From Alteromonas stellipolaris (GTDB lineage Bacteria; Pseudomonadota; Gammaproteobacteria; Enterobacterales; Alteromonadaceae), in assembly GCF_001562115.1 (NCBI RefSeq), contig NZ_CP013926.1, forward strand, positions 4,278,001-4,342,000: a stretch of 64,000 nt of DNA. The letters are read 5' to 3'. The notes beneath the pieces are model-generated. The model saw nothing but the letters and a program-made list of their open reading frames with translations. It ran no database searches and was not told where the DNA came from. Both the position numbers and the translations under genes were made by a program. Below, one piece after another: positions 18,520 through 28,610 of the stretch (positions are counted from its first letter, which is position 1; each line of letters begins with the position of its first letter).

Positions 18520-18933
18520 TTACTGGCGCTCTAGTTTCTCTTCCCATTCCGTTAGCTTTTTCTGAGTTTGGGCATCTACATCGGCTTTATTTTCGCTGAT
18601 CCACCACTTTTCCATTAAGCGCACGTTCTTTAGATTCGCTTTATAGAATACATCAACGATGTCGCCAATGAAGGGAACAAAGCCTAAGCCAAAATCGATA
18701 GCGGAGTTCTTTACCATTTGAGCTACCAATGCACTGGGCATTCCCAATGATTTCCCCAACCACACGATACGTAGAGAAACGAGCAGCATTAGCGCATCAC
18801 CCGCACCTGGAATAAGGCCAACAATTGAGTCGAGGCCTATCCGAATAGGAATAATCGGTAACTTCACAGCAGTATCAAGTAAATTTGCTAACTTTTGCGC
18901 CTTTAACAGAGCCTTTGGGGCTTTACTATCCAT
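18520..18933 (-). CDS. DUF4112 family membrane-associated protein
   Basis: 137 aa protein of unknown function. Family features are RIGLDSIVGLIPGAGDALM (about residues 31-49) and GFVPFIGDIVDVFYKAN, two Gly/Pro-rich loops next to hydrophobic helices that probably lie in or on the inner membrane. The C-terminus is charged. AAGG precedes the ATG. It sits between the TPP enzyme and ferrochelatase with its own spacing, so operon membership is unclear. Confidence 0.82.
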   Translation of the reverse strand: MDSKAPKALLKAQKLANLLDTAVKLPIIPIRIGLDSIVGLIPGAGDALMLLVSLRIVWLGKSLGMPSALVAQMVKNSAIDFGLGFVPFIGDIVDVFYKANLKNVRLMEKWWISENKADVDAQTQKKLTEWEEKLERQ

Positions 18934-18968
18934 GTTTAGCTACCTTATTAACGTAATAACATTACTGG

Positions 18969-20048
18969 CTATTTGTCAGCGCCTAACGCGCGCGCTAAGC
19001 CAGCTCGTAGTGCAGTATCTTTGCTTACTGTCCAGCCGTGTAAATTCTCTTTAACCAAACCAAACAACATATCAATGTGTTCTTCGTCGCTGTTTAATGC
19101 GGGAATGTATTCGTACTTTTCACCACCGGCTTCCATGAAGTATTCACGATTCTCTTCGCCAATCTCTTCGATAGTTTCTAGGCAATCGGCAGAAAAACCG
19201 GGGCACATAACTTGTATTGATTTCACCCCTTGCCCCGGCAACGACTTCATTGTTGCGTCAGTGTAAGGTTTTAACCACTCTGCTTTACCAAAACGAGACT
19301 GGAAGGTGGTCATGTACTCTTCGTGAGTTAGCCCAAGTTCTTCGGCCAACAAACGCGATGTTTTATGACATTCACAGTGATAAGGGTCGCCATTTAATAA
19401 GTAGCGCTTTGGAATACCATGGTAAGAAAGGATAAGCTTATCGGCTTTACCGTGTTCTTCCCAGTATGCCCGTACTTTATTTGCCAACGCCTTAATGTAG
19501 TCAGGCCTGTCGTTATAATGATTCACGAAGCGAAGTTCTGGTAACCAGCGGCGTTTAGTAAAGTCTTTCGCAATAGCATCAAAAGTAGACGCCGTAGTAG
19601 AGGCGCTATATTGAGGGTACAAAGGCAAGACCACTAACTTTCTTACGCCTTGCGATAACATACGTTCAATAGCGTCGCTAATAGCAGGGTTACCGTAACG
19701 CATAGCAAAATCAACCACGACATCGTCGCCATATTCTGCTTTGCAACGCGCCTCTATTGACGTTGCTTGGGCTTTGGTAATAGTAAGCAACGGTGATCCT
19801 TCATCCGTCCAAACGGTTTTATATGCTTCAGCCGAACGCTTAGGGCGAGTATTTAATATAATGAGGTTTAAAATGAACCACCAAAGCGCACGAGGTATTT
19901 CTACTACCCGCGGGTCTGAAAGAAACTCTTTTAGATAAGGGCGCAGGGCCGCCGCAGTTGGGCTTTCTGGTGTACCTAAATTGGTAACTAACACGCCTAT
20001 TTTGTCTGACTGACTGTGAGTAAAACCCTGATTGCTTTTGAACTTCAT
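18969..20048 (-). CDS. hemH: Ferrochelatase
   Basis: Inserts ferrous iron into protoporphyrin IX, the last step of haem synthesis, at the inner membrane. Recognised by GVLVTNLGTPESP, DPRVVEIPR, the signature LSYHGIPKRYL with catalytic His, a CECHKTS segment and FQSRFGKAEWL. ATG 20048 gives 359 aa; an in-frame TTG at 20069 is possible but unneeded. The ribosome site is weak (CGGA). Confidence 0.93.
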   Translation of the reverse strand: MKFKSNQGFTHSQSDKIGVLVTNLGTPESPTAAALRPYLKEFLSDPRVVEIPRALWWFILNLIILNTRPKRSAEAYKTVWTDEGSPLLTITKAQATSIEARCKAEYGDDVVVDFAMRYGNPAISDAIERMLSQGVRKLVVLPLYPQYSASTTASTFDAIAKDFTKRRWLPELRFVNHYNDRPDYIKALANKVRAYWEEHGKADKLILSYHGIPKRYLLNGDPYHCECHKTSRLLAEELGLTHEEYMTTFQSRFGKAEWLKPYTDATMKSLPGQGVKSIQVMCPGFSADCLETIEEIGEENREYFMEAGGEKYEYIPALNSDEEHIDMLFGLVKENLHGWTVSKDTALRAGLARALGADK

Positions 20049-20158
20049 CAAATATTCCGCACTGAACAAACAATATAACTAGTATACTGAATTTACGGCG
20101 ATTTTGGGTGAATAGACCACAAATTTACCACGATTGATGCAATTAAATTTAGCGATTA

Positions 20159-20184
20159 AAAAAGGCGGCCTTAGCCACCTTTTT
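20159..20184 (-). terminator. Intrinsic terminator of abgT-type transporter gene
   Basis: AAAAAGG-C-GGC, a short loop and GCC-A-CCTTTTT form a stem with one internal mismatch and a T run on the minus strand, 20 bp after the transporter stop. Confidence 0.75.
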
Positions 20185-20205
20185 AGTCTTAATATTTTCA
20201 ATCAG

Positions 20206-21807
20206 TTAAGGCTGATAGTAGGTTGCTGCACCTGGACCTACAGGCATGCCTAATACAAAGACCCATAGATAAAACAGTATGGTCCAACCCACGATAAATA
20301 CCATGGAGTATGGCAACATCATCGCAATTAGGGTGCCCATTCCTAGGTCTTTCTTATACCGTGCAGCCATAGCCAAAATAAGACCGAAGTAGCTCATCAT
20401 AGGCGCAATAACATTCGTTACTGAATCACCAATACGGTACGCCGCCTGAATAACCTCTGGTGAATAACCAATCAGCATTAGCATGGGCACAAAAATAGGC
20501 GCGGTTACCGCCCACTGCGCTGAGGCACTGCCTAACGATAAGTTAACCACACCACACATTAAGATGAATAAGATAAACACCGATGGGCCATCTAGGCCAG
20601 CCGCTTGTAGAAGCGCAGCGCCTTTAACGGCTAATACTGTGCCTAAATTCGTCCATTTAAAGAAAGCCACAAACTGTGCAGCAAAGAAGACCAATGTAAT
20701 ATAAAGCCCCATTGCGCCCATGCTTTTTGCCATAGCATCAATCACATCACGGTCATTTTTCATCGACCCTGTAACACGGCCATAAACAAAACCAGGCACA
20801 GCAAAAGAAACAAAGATAAAGGCAACAATACCTTTTAAGAAAGGCGAACCAGCTACCGCACCGGTCTCTGGGTGACGCAAAATACCGTTTTCAGGCACAA
20901 TGGTGAGCGCTAAAATACCGCATACTACAACAAAAGCGATGCCTGCCCAACGAAGCCCTTTCTTTTCGATTTCCGAAGGCGTGTCCATTGATTGCTTACT
21001 TAAATCTACAGAAGCTTCTGATTCATCGAACTTGCCTAATCGTGGCTCTACCACCTTTTCAGTCACCAGAGCACCCATAGTGGCTACTACAAAGGTACTG
21101 ATAAACATGAAATACCAGTTAACTTCTGGGCCTACCACATAATCAGGGTCAATCATGTGAGCGGCGGCCTCGGTAATACCCGAAAGCAAGGGGTCCACCG
21201 TACCAAGCAACAAATTTGCACTGTAGCCTGCTGATACACCGGCAAAGGCGGCTGCGAGACCAGCGAGAGGGTGGCGACCTAACGAATGAAATATCATAGC
21301 GGCTAGTGGTATTAACACTACATAGCCAAGCTCTGAGGCGGTATTTGAGATAATACCCGCAAACACTACGGCAAAAGTAACCGTACGCTTTGAAGCATTC
21401 ATCACTAATGAGCGCATAGTGGCCGACAACAAGCCTGAATGCTCAGCAACTGATACACCAAGCAATGCAACTAATACGGTACCAAGAGGAGCAAAGCCGG
21501 TAAAGTTAGTCACCAGACCAGTAACAATACGTTGTAAGCCTTCTGCGCTCATTAGCGAAATGACTTCTATCATGCCATCAGCTTCGCGACCTTTTGCACC
21601 TTCTGGGCGAGGGTCGACTACTGCTAAATCGAAATAGCCAAGAATACCGCTTAACACCACAATAAAGCAGGCCAGCATGGCGAATAAAGTAACGGGGTGT
21701 GGCAATAAGTCCCCAAGAAATTCCACAGTAGCGAGAAATCGGGAGAATAAACCACCTTGTCCGCCCTGATTTTGGGCAGATTTATTTTTTGTATTTTCCG
21801 GAATCAA
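20206..21807 (-). CDS. AbgT-family transporter
   Basis: Inner-membrane secondary carrier of the p-aminobenzoyl-glutamate/antimetabolite family. The 533 aa protein has about 11-12 hydrophobic segments, starting LLPHPVTLFAMLACFIVVLSG (family opening), and contains the re-entrant style APLGTVLVALLGVSVAE and SNTASELGYVVLIPLAAMIF blocks and GDSVTNVIAPMMSYF near the end. It starts at TTG 21807 with AGAGGG 6 nt upstream; no ATG fits. No amidohydrolase genes (abgA/abgB) are adjacent, so a sulfonamide/aminobenzoate exporter role (MtrF-like) is as likely as uptake. Confidence 0.85.
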   Translation of the reverse strand: MIPENTKNKSAQNQGGQGGLFSRFLATVEFLGDLLPHPVTLFAMLACFIVVLSGILGYFDLAVVDPRPEGAKGREADGMIEVISLMSAEGLQRIVTGLVTNFTGFAPLGTVLVALLGVSVAEHSGLLSATMRSLVMNASKRTVTFAVVFAGIISNTASELGYVVLIPLAAMIFHSLGRHPLAGLAAAFAGVSAGYSANLLLGTVDPLLSGITEAAAHMIDPDYVVGPEVNWYFMFISTFVVATMGALVTEKVVEPRLGKFDESEASVDLSKQSMDTPSEIEKKGLRWAGIAFVVVCGILALTIVPENGILRHPETGAVAGSPFLKGIVAFIFVSFAVPGFVYGRVTGSMKNDRDVIDAMAKSMGAMGLYITLVFFAAQFVAFFKWTNLGTVLAVKGAALLQAAGLDGPSVFILFILMCGVVNLSLGSASAQWAVTAPIFVPMLMLIGYSPEVIQAAYRIGDSVTNVIAPMMSYFGLILAMAARYKKDLGMGTLIAMMLPYSMVFIVGWTILFYLWVFVLGMPVGPGAATYYQP

Positions 21808-22043
21808 AACATTCCCTCTGTCGTTTTATTACCCAGTCACTACCAACTAAGCAGCAGGGATATCTGCCGTGCAGTTTAATAATGCTGCGTTTTATAATAA
21901 TAAATGCTCGTCTATTTTAACGTATTTTGAGCAATTTTGGCAGTAGGTGGGCAAATTGGACAATTTAAAGTGTTCGTAAAGCGCGGCAAATATTCAGTAA
22001 AGCTTTTCACTTTCAGCTAATTACACAGTTTACAGCAGGCACA

Positions 22044-22071
22044 AAAAAGCCAGTCTAAAGACTGGCTTTTT
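22044..22071 (-). terminator. Intrinsic terminator after hflC
   Basis: A perfect 12-bp stem AAAAAGCCAGTC with TAAA loop and T run, 22 bp beyond the hflC stop. It marks the end of the long nnrDE-to-hflC gene series. Confidence 0.9.
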
Positions 22072-22092
22072 AACAAAAAACGATGTTAGGTA

Positions 22093-22977
22093 TTAATTAC
22101 CTTTAGATGCGTTCATGTAGCGGAAAAAGTCGCTATCTGGTGCAATCACCATCACATCTTGCTTATTATTAAAGCTGGCTTTATATGCATCCATACTTCT
22201 TAAAAAGCTGTAAAAATCAGCATTTTTAGAATAAACATCTGCATAGATTTCAGCTGCTAACGCATCCCCTTCACCACGAAGTTGACGGGTGTTACGTTCA
22301 GCATCAGCAAGCATTACCGTTACTTTGGCGTCTATATCAGCGCGGATAACTTCAGCTTGCTCTTGGCCTTCTGAACGGTGCTCTCTCGCTACACCCGCTC
22401 GCTCTGCACGCATGCGTTGAAAGATTGAATTACTGACTTCCGTAGGTAAGTTAATCTGCTTAACACGTACATCAACAATTTCGATACCAAGCTCATCAGA
22501 AGAGGTTGAAGCCTGTTCCATAGCTTGGTTCATTAGTGCTGAACGCTCACCAGATACAATCTGGGCAATGGTACGAGTACCAAATTCAGAACGTAAACCG
22601 TTATTCACTTTTTGTTTCAATAGCGCTTCGGCTTGCAGCTTGTTACCACCTGTTGAGAGGTAATAGCGAGCGAAGTCATCTATGCGCCATTTTACATATG
22701 AATCAACGATCAAATCTTTCTTTTCACTAGTAACGAAACGGTCAGGTGTATCATCCAACGTTTGTACACGTGCGTCTAAGTGACGAACAGAGTCAATGAA
22801 TGGCAATTTGAAGTGAAGACCAGGTTCGAATACTTTCGTATCGCCAGTGGCATCATCTCGTTGGATCTTACCAAATTGAATAACAATGGCACGTTCACCT
22901 TCAGTCACTACAAATAGAGAGCCTGAAGCAAGAACCGCAAGAAGTACTAATACTGCAATCGCTAAATTCTTCATCAT
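22093..22977 (-). CDS. hflC: HflC, modulator subunit of FtsH protease
   Basis: SPFH/band-7 protein that forms with HflK a periplasm-facing cage around FtsH. One N-terminal membrane helix (residues 3-22), VTEGERAIVIQFGKI and PGLHFKLPFID mark the SPFH domain, and a coiled-coil region with EHRSEGQEQAEVIRADIDAKV follows. Length 294 aa, normal. It begins 2 nt after the hflK stop with GGGGAG upstream. Confidence 0.94.
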   Translation of the reverse strand: MMKNLAIAVLVLLAVLASGSLFVVTEGERAIVIQFGKIQRDDATGDTKVFEPGLHFKLPFIDSVRHLDARVQTLDDTPDRFVTSEKKDLIVDSYVKWRIDDFARYYLSTGGNKLQAEALLKQKVNNGLRSEFGTRTIAQIVSGERSALMNQAMEQASTSSDELGIEIVDVRVKQINLPTEVSNSIFQRMRAERAGVAREHRSEGQEQAEVIRADIDAKVTVMLADAERNTRQLRGEGDALAAEIYADVYSKNADFYSFLRSMDAYKASFNNKQDVMVIAPDSDFFRYMNASKGN

Positions 22978-22979
22978 AA

Positions 22980-24131
22980 TTATCTCCCCTCTCTGTAGCT
23001 GTCACCACGTACACCAGAGGTGGACGATGAATTACGGCTATTTTGACCTTCGTCAGTCACCGGCATTTGTAACCCTTCTAAGGTACTGCGTGAGCGCGGT
23101 GTTGAACTGCCTTGTTGGCGTTCCATGATTTTATCTAAAGGAAGATACATCATGTTGTTTCCACCTTTACTGTCCACAAGGATTTTACTGGTATTGCTCA
23201 ATACCTCTTCCATTGTTTCTATGTAAATACGTTCACGTGTCACTTCAGGTGCTCTCTCGTATTGAGGTAGCAACTCTTCAAAGCGAGCAACTTCACCTTG
23301 CGCTTCAAGTGTTACACGCTCTTTATAAGCCTGAGCTTCTTCGTTCATACGGTTAACTTGACCACGTGCACGAGGTTCAATTTCACGTGCGTAAGCTTCA
23401 GCTTCGCGAATGAAACGCTGTTCATCTTCCTGGGCTGAAATGGCATCATCAAATGCATCTTTCACTTGCTCAGGTGGGCGTGCATCACGGAAGTTCATGT
23501 CGATAATCGACACTCCCATGTTGTACGGTTCAATAATAGCTTGAAGCTCTTCCCAAACGCGTTGGCGAGCCACTTCACGACCATCAGTAAGAACATCATC
23601 CATGGTTGAATGACCTACTACGTAGCGGATTGCACTGTCTAAAGACTGGCTTAAGCTCGTTTCTGGGCTTTCAACAGCAAACGTCCAGCGGTATGGGTCT
23701 ACAACGCGGAATTGCATTTCCATCTGTACGCTAACCACGTTCTCGTCTTCCGTTAGCATAGAGCCTGACGAAGATTGGTCGCGTATAGATTGCACATCCA
23801 CAGGAATAACTCTGTCGATAAATGTTGGTGCCCAACGTAATCCAGGTTCAACTTGCTTAGCATACTCACCGAAACGTAATACTACGCCTCGCTCAGCTTC
23901 ACGAATGGTGTAAAAACCGCTTACAGCCCAAATGATCACAACTAAGCCAATTAAAATACCAGCACCGATACCGCCCAAACTCTTACCTGAGCCACCGCTA
24001 CCGCCGCCAGACTTTCCGAACTTACCGAATAAGTTCTTGAATACATCATCTAAATCGGGGGGACCTTGATCACGTCCGCCGCGATTTTTCCACGGGTCGT
24101 TATTATTGCCACCCGGCTCATTCCAAGCCAT
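22980..24131 (-). CDS. hflK: HflK, modulator subunit of FtsH protease
   Basis: SPFH protein partner of HflC. It has the Gly/Asn-rich cytoplasmic start MAWNEPGGNNNDPWKNRG, a single membrane helix near residues 52-72, the EAERGVVLRFGEY and PGLRWAPTFID band-7 pieces, and an Ala/Glu-rich coiled coil ending in a Ser/Arg-rich tail. Length 383 aa. It lies between hflX and hflC in the standard order. Confidence 0.94.
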   Translation of the reverse strand: MAWNEPGGNNNDPWKNRGGRDQGPPDLDDVFKNLFGKFGKSGGGSGGSGKSLGGIGAGILIGLVVIIWAVSGFYTIREAERGVVLRFGEYAKQVEPGLRWAPTFIDRVIPVDVQSIRDQSSSGSMLTEDENVVSVQMEMQFRVVDPYRWTFAVESPETSLSQSLDSAIRYVVGHSTMDDVLTDGREVARQRVWEELQAIIEPYNMGVSIIDMNFRDARPPEQVKDAFDDAISAQEDEQRFIREAEAYAREIEPRARGQVNRMNEEAQAYKERVTLEAQGEVARFEELLPQYERAPEVTRERIYIETMEEVLSNTSKILVDSKGGNNMMYLPLDKIMERQQGSSTPRSRSTLEGLQMPVTDEGQNSRNSSSTSGVRGDSYREGR

Positions 24132-24202
24132 GCTGATACTCCATAGATTACAGTTTTATTTTTGAAATTCGCATGCATTGCCGTGCTAAAAATTAGCAGC
24201 GG

Positions 24203-25492
24203 TTAATGTCGCACAACATACTCTGATATTCCGTTCTCTAAACGCTTTTCAAGTCTGTTCCAATCTGCCATTGGCATTCGAACATCTACCACCCAATCAC
24301 CTTGATTGTCGTATTCTTCACTGGATATACAATTCAATTCAAATAGTACACCACGAAGACTACTTTGCGCTGGGGGTATTTTAAGCGTGTAGTTAACCAT
24401 ACTTTTGCTTAAACACTCAGTTAATGCTTGCCCAAGCAACTCGGTGCCTTCACCGGTTTGAGCTGAAAGCCAAACTCGGGTTGGAACACCTTCCTCGTTT
24501 CTTTCAATACGAGGGTTTATGTCATCTAGTTTATCAATCTTATTACATATTAGTAATTGTTGAATCTCACTGGCGTCTATTTCTTCCAACACAGCGTTCA
24601 CTTCATCAATGGTTTCACGATATTTCGCATCCGCAATATCCACCACATGAAGCAAGAGATCAGCTTCTTGGGTTTCTTGAAGCGTGGCTTTAAATGCCGC
24701 CACTAGGTCGTGTGGAAGATGCCTTATAAAGCCTACCGTATCGGCTAAAATGGCAGGCCCTACGTCTTTCAAATCTATTTTTCTAAGCGTAGGGTCTAAC
24801 GTAGCAAACAATTGGTCTGCCGCATACACGTGCGCGTCGGTAATAGTATTGAAAAGGGTAGACTTACCAGCATTGGTATAGCCCACTAAGGATACTGTGG
24901 GAATTTCAGCACGCTTTCTAGACCTGCGTCCTTGCTCGCGCTGCTTTTGTACTTTCTCTAAACGGCGAAGAATAGCTTTTATGCGCCCACGGAGTAATCG
25001 ACGGTCAGTTTCAAGCTGGGTTTCACCCGGCCCACGCAAACCTATACCACCTTTTTGGCGCTCTAAGTGAGTCCAACCTCGAATAAGACGCGTAGAGATG
25101 TGACGCAATTGAGCGAGTTCAACCTGAAGCTTACCTTCATGCGTTCTTGCTCTTTGCGCAAATATATCGAGGATAAGCCCGGTTCTATCTAGCACTCTAC
25201 ATTGACAAACCGCTTCTAAGTTTCGCTCTTGAGAGGGCGACAAACTATGGTTAAAGATAACGACATTAGCGTCGTGCGCTTTAACTGCTGCTGCGATTTC
25301 TTCCGCTTTACCCGAACCCACAAAGAATTTAGCTTGGGGTGCACTTCGCGAAGTTGTGATAACTTCTACCGCGTTTACACCCGCAGAAGACACAAGCAAT
25401 TCGAGCTCGGCTAAATCTTCTTTGCTGTTTTCATCAGTAAAATTAACATGAACTAGTACAGCCTGTTCACCGGCTTCATAACGGTCAAACAA
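24203..25492 (-). CDS. hflX: GTPase HflX
   Basis: Ribosome-associated GTPase that splits stalled 70S particles in stress. N-terminal nucleotide-binding domain (EQAVLVHVNF start, FVGSGKAEE), the RIRGWTHLERQKGGIGLRGPGE-type glycine-rich linker, and a G domain with G1 GYTNAGKST, G3 DTVGF and G4 NKID. Length 429 aa. Starts at TTG 25492 with AAGG 8 nt upstream, giving the family N-terminus MFDRYEAGEQA. Confidence 0.95.
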   Translation of the reverse strand: MFDRYEAGEQAVLVHVNFTDENSKEDLAELELLVSSAGVNAVEVITTSRSAPQAKFFVGSGKAEEIAAAVKAHDANVVIFNHSLSPSQERNLEAVCQCRVLDRTGLILDIFAQRARTHEGKLQVELAQLRHISTRLIRGWTHLERQKGGIGLRGPGETQLETDRRLLRGRIKAILRRLEKVQKQREQGRRSRKRAEIPTVSLVGYTNAGKSTLFNTITDAHVYAADQLFATLDPTLRKIDLKDVGPAILADTVGFIRHLPHDLVAAFKATLQETQEADLLLHVVDIADAKYRETIDEVNAVLEEIDASEIQQLLICNKIDKLDDINPRIERNEEGVPTRVWLSAQTGEGTELLGQALTECLSKSMVNYTLKIPPAQSSLRGVLFELNCISSEEYDNQGDWVVDVRMPMADWNRLEKRLENGISEYVVRH

Positions 25493-25509
25493 GCGCGTTA
25501 CCTTTTAAT

Positions 25510-25761
25510 TTATTCAGCTTTAGTATTTTCAGATTCTCCTGTAGCACTCGGCATAGTGATAGCGCGAGCTGGAACAACGGTGGAAATAGCGTGCTTATAC
25601 ACCATTTGGCTGACTGTATTTTTAAGTAGAATCACGAACTGATCAAATGATTCAACTTGTCCCTGTAATTTAATGCCGTTTACCAGATAAATAGATACTG
25701 GAATACGCTCCTTGCGTAATGCATTTAAGAATGGGTCTTGTAAAGATTGCCCTTTAGCCAT
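25510..25761 (-). CDS. hfq: RNA chaperone Hfq
   Basis: Hexameric Sm-like protein pairing small RNAs with mRNAs. Sm1 and Sm2 are plain: [39 protein letters not shown] and [10 protein letters not shown]. The distal KGQSLQDP start and YKH motif are intact. The 83 aa form has a short acidic C-terminal tail. It ends 17 bp before hflX. Confidence 0.97.
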   Translation of the reverse strand: MAKGQSLQDPFLNALRKERIPVSIYLVNGIKLQGQVESFDQFVILLKNTVSQMVYKHAISTVVPARAITMPSATGESENTKAE

Positions 25762-25838
25762 TTGATATCCTTAGTTTTTATTATTCGTAGCCCTTACTCT
25801 CGGCCACTGCACGTCTAATGTATACCACACTCAACTTA

Positions 25839-26822
25839 TTAGAGTGTGACTTTCGCTGTAATTTTAGTCAAATTATCTTTACAAAATGTGTCTAGCCAAG
25901 TGAGGTTTTCCCACCCCCTAAGCCACGTAAGCTGTCGCTTAGCGAGTTGCCTAGTTGCGATAATGCCCCTTTCGCGCATTTGCTCGTAGGACAATTGGCC
26001 TTCTAAGTATTGCCACATTTGTCTATAGCCAACCGAACGGATTGACGGTAAATCTTCGTGAAGATCGCCCCGTTCAAACAGTCGCTTAACTTCTTGTTCA
26101 AATCCATCATCTAGCATCATGTCGAATCGCTGGGCAATTCGCTCATGTAAGACGCTTCTCTCTTTTGGAGCAATAGCAAATTGGCTAATATCGTAGGGGC
26201 AAGGACTGCCTTTCTCGTTTTGCCAGTCTGTTAGCGTTTTGCCCGTTCCACGAAATACTTCTAATGCTCTGGTCAATCTTTGAGGGTCGTTAGGGTGAAT
26301 TCTGTCACCGCTAATAGGATCCACTCGGCAAAGCTCGTCGTGCAATTTTTGCCAACCGTAAGCTTCTGCTTCACTGGCTATTTCACTGCGTATCTTTTCA
26401 TCTGACTTAGGTAGTGGCGAAATTCCATTTATCAAGGCATTAAAGTACATCATTGTACCCCCAGCCAATATTGGTACCCTATTTCGACTATGAATTTCTT
26501 CTATAAGCCTAATAGCATCGTTACAAAACTGTGAAACAGAGTAACTTTCTGCTGGGTCAATAATATCAATAAGATGATGAGGAACTAACGATTTCTCGGC
26601 AGCCGTAGGTTTCGCCGTACCTATATCCATATTAGTGTAGACCAAAGCTGAATCAACGCTGATAATTTCACAGTCCATTGTTTCAGCTAGCGACAGTGAC
26701 AAACCTGTCTTACCTGACGCCGTTGGGCCCATAATGGAAATAACAGGTAATTGAGACTGATACTTGTCCGATGTATTCGATATATTCGATATATTCGATG
26801 CAGATTTTATGCCATCAACCAT
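25839..26822 (-). CDS. miaA: tRNA dimethylallyltransferase
   Basis: Adds dimethylallyl to A37 of tRNAs reading UNN codons. P-loop [28 protein letters not shown] and HHLIDIIDP are the signature pieces; the tRNA-binding [11 protein letters not shown] and [15 protein letters not shown] lie later. The ATG at 26822 (GGGG upstream) overlaps mutL by 8 nt. The N-terminal 20 residues are a family-atypical extension coded by a 9-bp tandem repeat (Ser-Asn-Ile units). Length 327 aa. Confidence 0.95.
   Translation of the reverse strand: MVDGIKSASNISNISNTSDKYQSQLPVISIMGPTASGKTGLSLSLAETMDCEIISVDSALVYTNMDIGTAKPTAAEKSLVPHHLIDIIDPAESYSVSQFCNDAIRLIEEIHSRNRVPILAGGTMMYFNALINGISPLPKSDEKIRSEIASEAEAYGWQKLHDELCRVDPISGDRIHPNDPQRLTRALEVFRGTGKTLTDWQNEKGSPCPYDISQFAIAPKERSVLHERIAQRFDMMLDDGFEQEVKRLFERGDLHEDLPSIRSVGYRQMWQYLEGQLSYEQMRERGIIATRQLAKRQLTWLRGWENLTWLDTFCKDNLTKITAKVTL
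26774..26800. repeat. Three tandem 9-bp units inside miaA
   Basis: TATTCGATA, TATTCGATA and TATTCGATG follow one another, with a fourth degenerate unit before them. They encode Ser-Asn-Ile repeats in the N-terminal extension of MiaA. Unit gain or loss would stay in frame. Confidence 0.9.
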
Positions 26823-28575
26823 GGTTATTTCCCCATATTGAAAGCAGGCCATCTAACGAGCGCACTTTACCAAATCGCTCTATACATTCCCATTGTTTCA
26901 CGTCGTTTTTCTCATCCAACCAGTGCCACAATTGTTCGCATAATATTTCATCTAAATCTTGGTCGTCAGTTAACACTAATTGATAGCGCTTATCATCATT
27001 TGCAACGTCGCTCTCTAACAGCCTTTCAAACCAACGTATCCAAGGGAAGTGCCTTGTGCCTGCGGGTACTTGCTGCAATCTATACTTGCCCGCCACTTGG
27101 TTAATTTCAAAGTTAAGCGCATTAAGTGCTGCAATTTTATCAGGCTCAACATGGGCAACTTCAAGCGCCACTGGCATCAACAAAGGTTGTGAATGTTCAG
27201 CCGCCTCAAATACCTGTTGTAAGTACACATTTGCGAAAGATTTTACATCCAACAGGTAAACATTTTCACTGTGTACGTAAATTCTACAATATGAGTTTAG
27301 TGCAACGTGCTGACTTTGCTCACGCTCTGATGATGGCGGCGTGTCGCTATTTGGCGTCATTAAACGATTAAAATTAGATTGATAAGCCGCGGTTGGCGCT
27401 TTCGATTGTCTATGCCCAGATAAAGAAGCGCCACCTGAGCCGCCTAAACCTGATTGAGATGACGAGGCCGGAGAATGGCTTAAAGGTCGTATATAGTCAT
27501 GACTTTGCTGCGGTGGATTAAAACTCACTGGTTCATCAAAGCTCTCAGCTTCGCCATGTTGTTGAGTTTCACTCTCATTGGTAATTGAGTGCAGTGCATC
27601 ACACACTGTCTTACAAATGAAATCATGTACTAAACGCCCTTGCTGAAAACGAACTTCATGCTTTGCCGGGTGTACGTTCACATCCACATCTTTAGGGTCT
27701 AACGTAAGATATACAACAAAAGAGGGCTGTTCTAATACACCCCACACACTTTCGTATGCTTGCCTAATAGCATGCATGATTAACTTATCGCGCATGCCGC
27801 GCCCGTTTACAAAACTAAACTGGCAATCGTTACTGCTACGCAGCATTACTTCGCTACCTAGCCATGCATTCATGGTAATTCCTTCGTATTCCACATTGAT
27901 GTGTACAGCGTTATCAATGAACTTTTGCCCTACTACAGCGGCAATACGAGAGGCAAGTGAGCCATGTTTATCGGCAATATAGCGCTTAGTCGTCTTGCCG
28001 TTATGTTTCAGAATAAAACTAGCATGAGGGTAACTAAGGGCAATCCGTTTCACCACATCTTCAATGTGTTGAAACTCTGTTTTTTCGGCGCGCAGAAACT
28101 TGCGCCTTGCTGGCGTGTTGTAAAAAAGGTCCGCCACATCAATGGTGGTCCCTTTGGGGTGAGCGGCTGGCTGAATATTAACTGCCATTTCCCGGCCTTC
28201 GCAGTAGGCCTGCCAGGCTTCACTTTGTGATTCGGTTTTAGAGGTTAACGTTAAACGGCTAACCGAACTTATACTCGCCAAGGCTTCGCCACGAAAGCCT
28301 AACGATAAGATTCGCTCTAAATCATCTAATGTTGAAATTTTACTGGTAGCGTGGCGACTCAGCGCAAGCTGTAATTCATCTTTAGCAATGCCTGCGCCGT
28401 TATCTTTTAAACGAATACGTTTATGGCCGCCTTTCTCAATATCTATTTCTATTCTATCGGCGCCTGCATCTAGGCTATTTTCTAGTAACTCTTTAACCAC
28501 AGACGCAGGGCGTTCAACCACTTCCCCTGCGGCAATCTGGTTGGCCAATTGTGGCGATAATAATTGTATAGACAA
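26815..28575 (-). CDS. mutL: DNA mismatch repair protein MutL
   Basis: GHKL ATPase that links MutS recognition to strand incision. The N-terminal ATPase is complete: [28 protein letters not shown] (Mg-binding Asn/Asp), KDNGAGI, and [10 protein letters not shown]; the central linker is Pro/Ser/Gln-rich; a dimerisation domain ends the 586 aa protein. There is no DQHAAxER endonuclease motif, as expected for a MutH-type system. The only usual start is TTG 28575, giving the family N-terminus MSIQLL; an in-frame stop sits 9 codons upstream. Confidence 0.95.
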   Translation of the reverse strand: MSIQLLSPQLANQIAAGEVVERPASVVKELLENSLDAGADRIEIDIEKGGHKRIRLKDNGAGIAKDELQLALSRHATSKISTLDDLERILSLGFRGEALASISSVSRLTLTSKTESQSEAWQAYCEGREMAVNIQPAAHPKGTTIDVADLFYNTPARRKFLRAEKTEFQHIEDVVKRIALSYPHASFILKHNGKTTKRYIADKHGSLASRIAAVVGQKFIDNAVHINVEYEGITMNAWLGSEVMLRSSNDCQFSFVNGRGMRDKLIMHAIRQAYESVWGVLEQPSFVVYLTLDPKDVDVNVHPAKHEVRFQQGRLVHDFICKTVCDALHSITNESETQQHGEAESFDEPVSFNPPQQSHDYIRPLSHSPASSSQSGLGGSGGASLSGHRQSKAPTAAYQSNFNRLMTPNSDTPPSSEREQSQHVALNSYCRIYVHSENVYLLDVKSFANVYLQQVFEAAEHSQPLLMPVALEVAHVEPDKIAALNALNFEINQVAGKYRLQQVPAGTRHFPWIRWFERLLESDVANDDKRYQLVLTDDQDLDEILCEQLWHWLDEKNDVKQWECIERFGKVRSLDGLLSIWGNNHG

Positions 28576-28610
28576 AAGAAACTCGTAGGTAGAAATTGAT
28601 TAACGTGATG

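Noticed and set aside
21962..21990. Sequence resembling an internal arm of the MITE-like element (TGTTCGTAA and GCGGC)
   Set aside because: Only about 14 bases match with gaps and no terminal repeats are present; chance similarity cannot be excluded.
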